Shown piece by piece: positions 5,035 to 5,125 of a stretch of 5,125 nucleotides of DNA. The stretch is from NCBI GenBank assembly GCA_009785775.1, contig WQVR01000080.1:1-5125 (forward strand), read 5' to 3'. Source of the DNA: Candidatus Proendomicrobium guianensium (GTDB lineage: Bacteria > Elusimicrobiota > Endomicrobiia > Endomicrobiales > Endomicrobiaceae). The notes beneath the pieces were generated by a model, which worked only from the letters and a program-made list of their open reading frames with translations, did not search any database and was not told the origin of the DNA. Each line of letters begins with the position of its first letter. The first letter of the stretch is position 1. Both the position numbers and the translations under genes were made by a program.

Positions 5035-5125
5035 CCCCTTTACATTCCCTGTATTGTTTTTTGCCTTTGCAGTTAGCGCACACGGCAGGCATTCGCTTAA
5101 AATTTTTAAGCGTTTTTCGAACTTG
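5027..5125 (-). CDS. Possible 3' end of a small Cys-rich ORF (uncertain)
   Basis: A minus-strand frame is open from the window edge to a TGA at 5027-5029: 32 residues, including VCANCKGKKQYREC, a CxxC plus one later Cys that faintly recalls a zinc-ribbon half. An internal ATG at 5090-5092 would give a 21-residue leader peptide. The adjacent frame is also open, from 5124 to a TAG at 4978-4980 that overlaps the NYN start, so the coding frame is not settled. A G7 run (5032-5038) lies just before the TGA; loss of one G would join the first frame to the second. No SD and no recognisable family. This could be the tail of a gene beginning outside the window, a leader ORF, or non-coding. Confidence 0.25.
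   Translation of the reverse strand, partial: QVRKTLKNFKRMPAVCANCKGKKQYRECKGGA
5094..5112. repeat. AT-rich inverted repeat near the right edge
   Basis: A perfect 9-bp inverted repeat, CGCTTAAAA and TTTTAAGCG, is separated by one T. On the plus strand TTTTT (5113-5117) follows, giving a weak terminator-like shape for rightward transcription, but no plus-strand gene ends here. On the minus strand it could be an operator-like palindrome upstream of the NYN-mltG genes. A single central base suits a dimeric DNA-binding protein better than a hairpin. The function is unknown. Confidence 0.4.

Noticed and set aside
1..5125. Search for CRISPR array, insertion sequence, tRNA, phage genes or a defence system
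   Set aside because: No spaced direct repeats, transposase motifs, tRNA-like cloverleaf or effector domains were seen. The NYN nuclease is a housekeeping YacP-type protein by its motifs and neighbours, not a clear toxin, and has no antitoxin partner.

Overview
The window is a compact bacterial chromosomal segment with five complete genes, all on the minus strand. In transcription order (right to left) they are a NYN/PIN-like ribonuclease of the YacP/Rae1 type, the cell-wall lytic transglycosylase MltG, a NifS/IscS cysteine desulfurase, GroES and GroEL. All five read as intact housekeeping genes. I found no mobile element, CRISPR array, tRNA, rRNA or toxin-antitoxin pair.

Right edge (4991-5125): no confident gene. 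It holds either the 3' end of a short Cys-rich minus-strand frame or a small leader ORF, a run of seven G (minus strand), and two sets of inverted repeats, just before a ribonuclease gene that lacks a visible Shine-Dalgarno (SD) sequence. This is the least explained part of the window.

Region 3534-4990: the NYN gene and mltG are joined by a TAATG stop/start overlap, so they are almost certainly co-translated. Region 2259-3464: the cysteine desulfurase follows mltG after about 70 bp and has its own strong ribosome-binding site. Region 151-2230: groS-groL forms a classical heat-shock operon. It has a perfect consensus sigma-70/sigma-A promoter (TTGACA, 17 bp, TATAAT), a CIRCE operator (HrcA repressor site) starting at the -10 box, strong SDs, and a 21-bp perfect-stem terminator at 19-68. 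No T-tailed terminator separates nifS from the groE promoter, so some transcription from the upstream genes may run into groES-groEL.

Organism: moderately AT-rich DNA, a bacterial GroEL with a short GGM-type tail, and HrcA/CIRCE control. CIRCE occurs in many phyla, so it does not fix the taxon. The overall impression fits a deep-branching, possibly anaerobic lineage such as Elusimicrobiota/Endomicrobia, but this is a weak guess from protein appearance, not a result.

The genes have no single shared pathway. They cover protein folding (GroES/GroEL), sulfur mobilisation for Fe-S clusters and thiolated RNA (NifS), peptidoglycan strand termination (MltG) and RNA cleavage (NYN). I see no strong evidence for a new biological system. 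The best leads are the untranslated or short-ORF region ahead of the NYN ribonuclease and the transcriptional link between nifS and groE.
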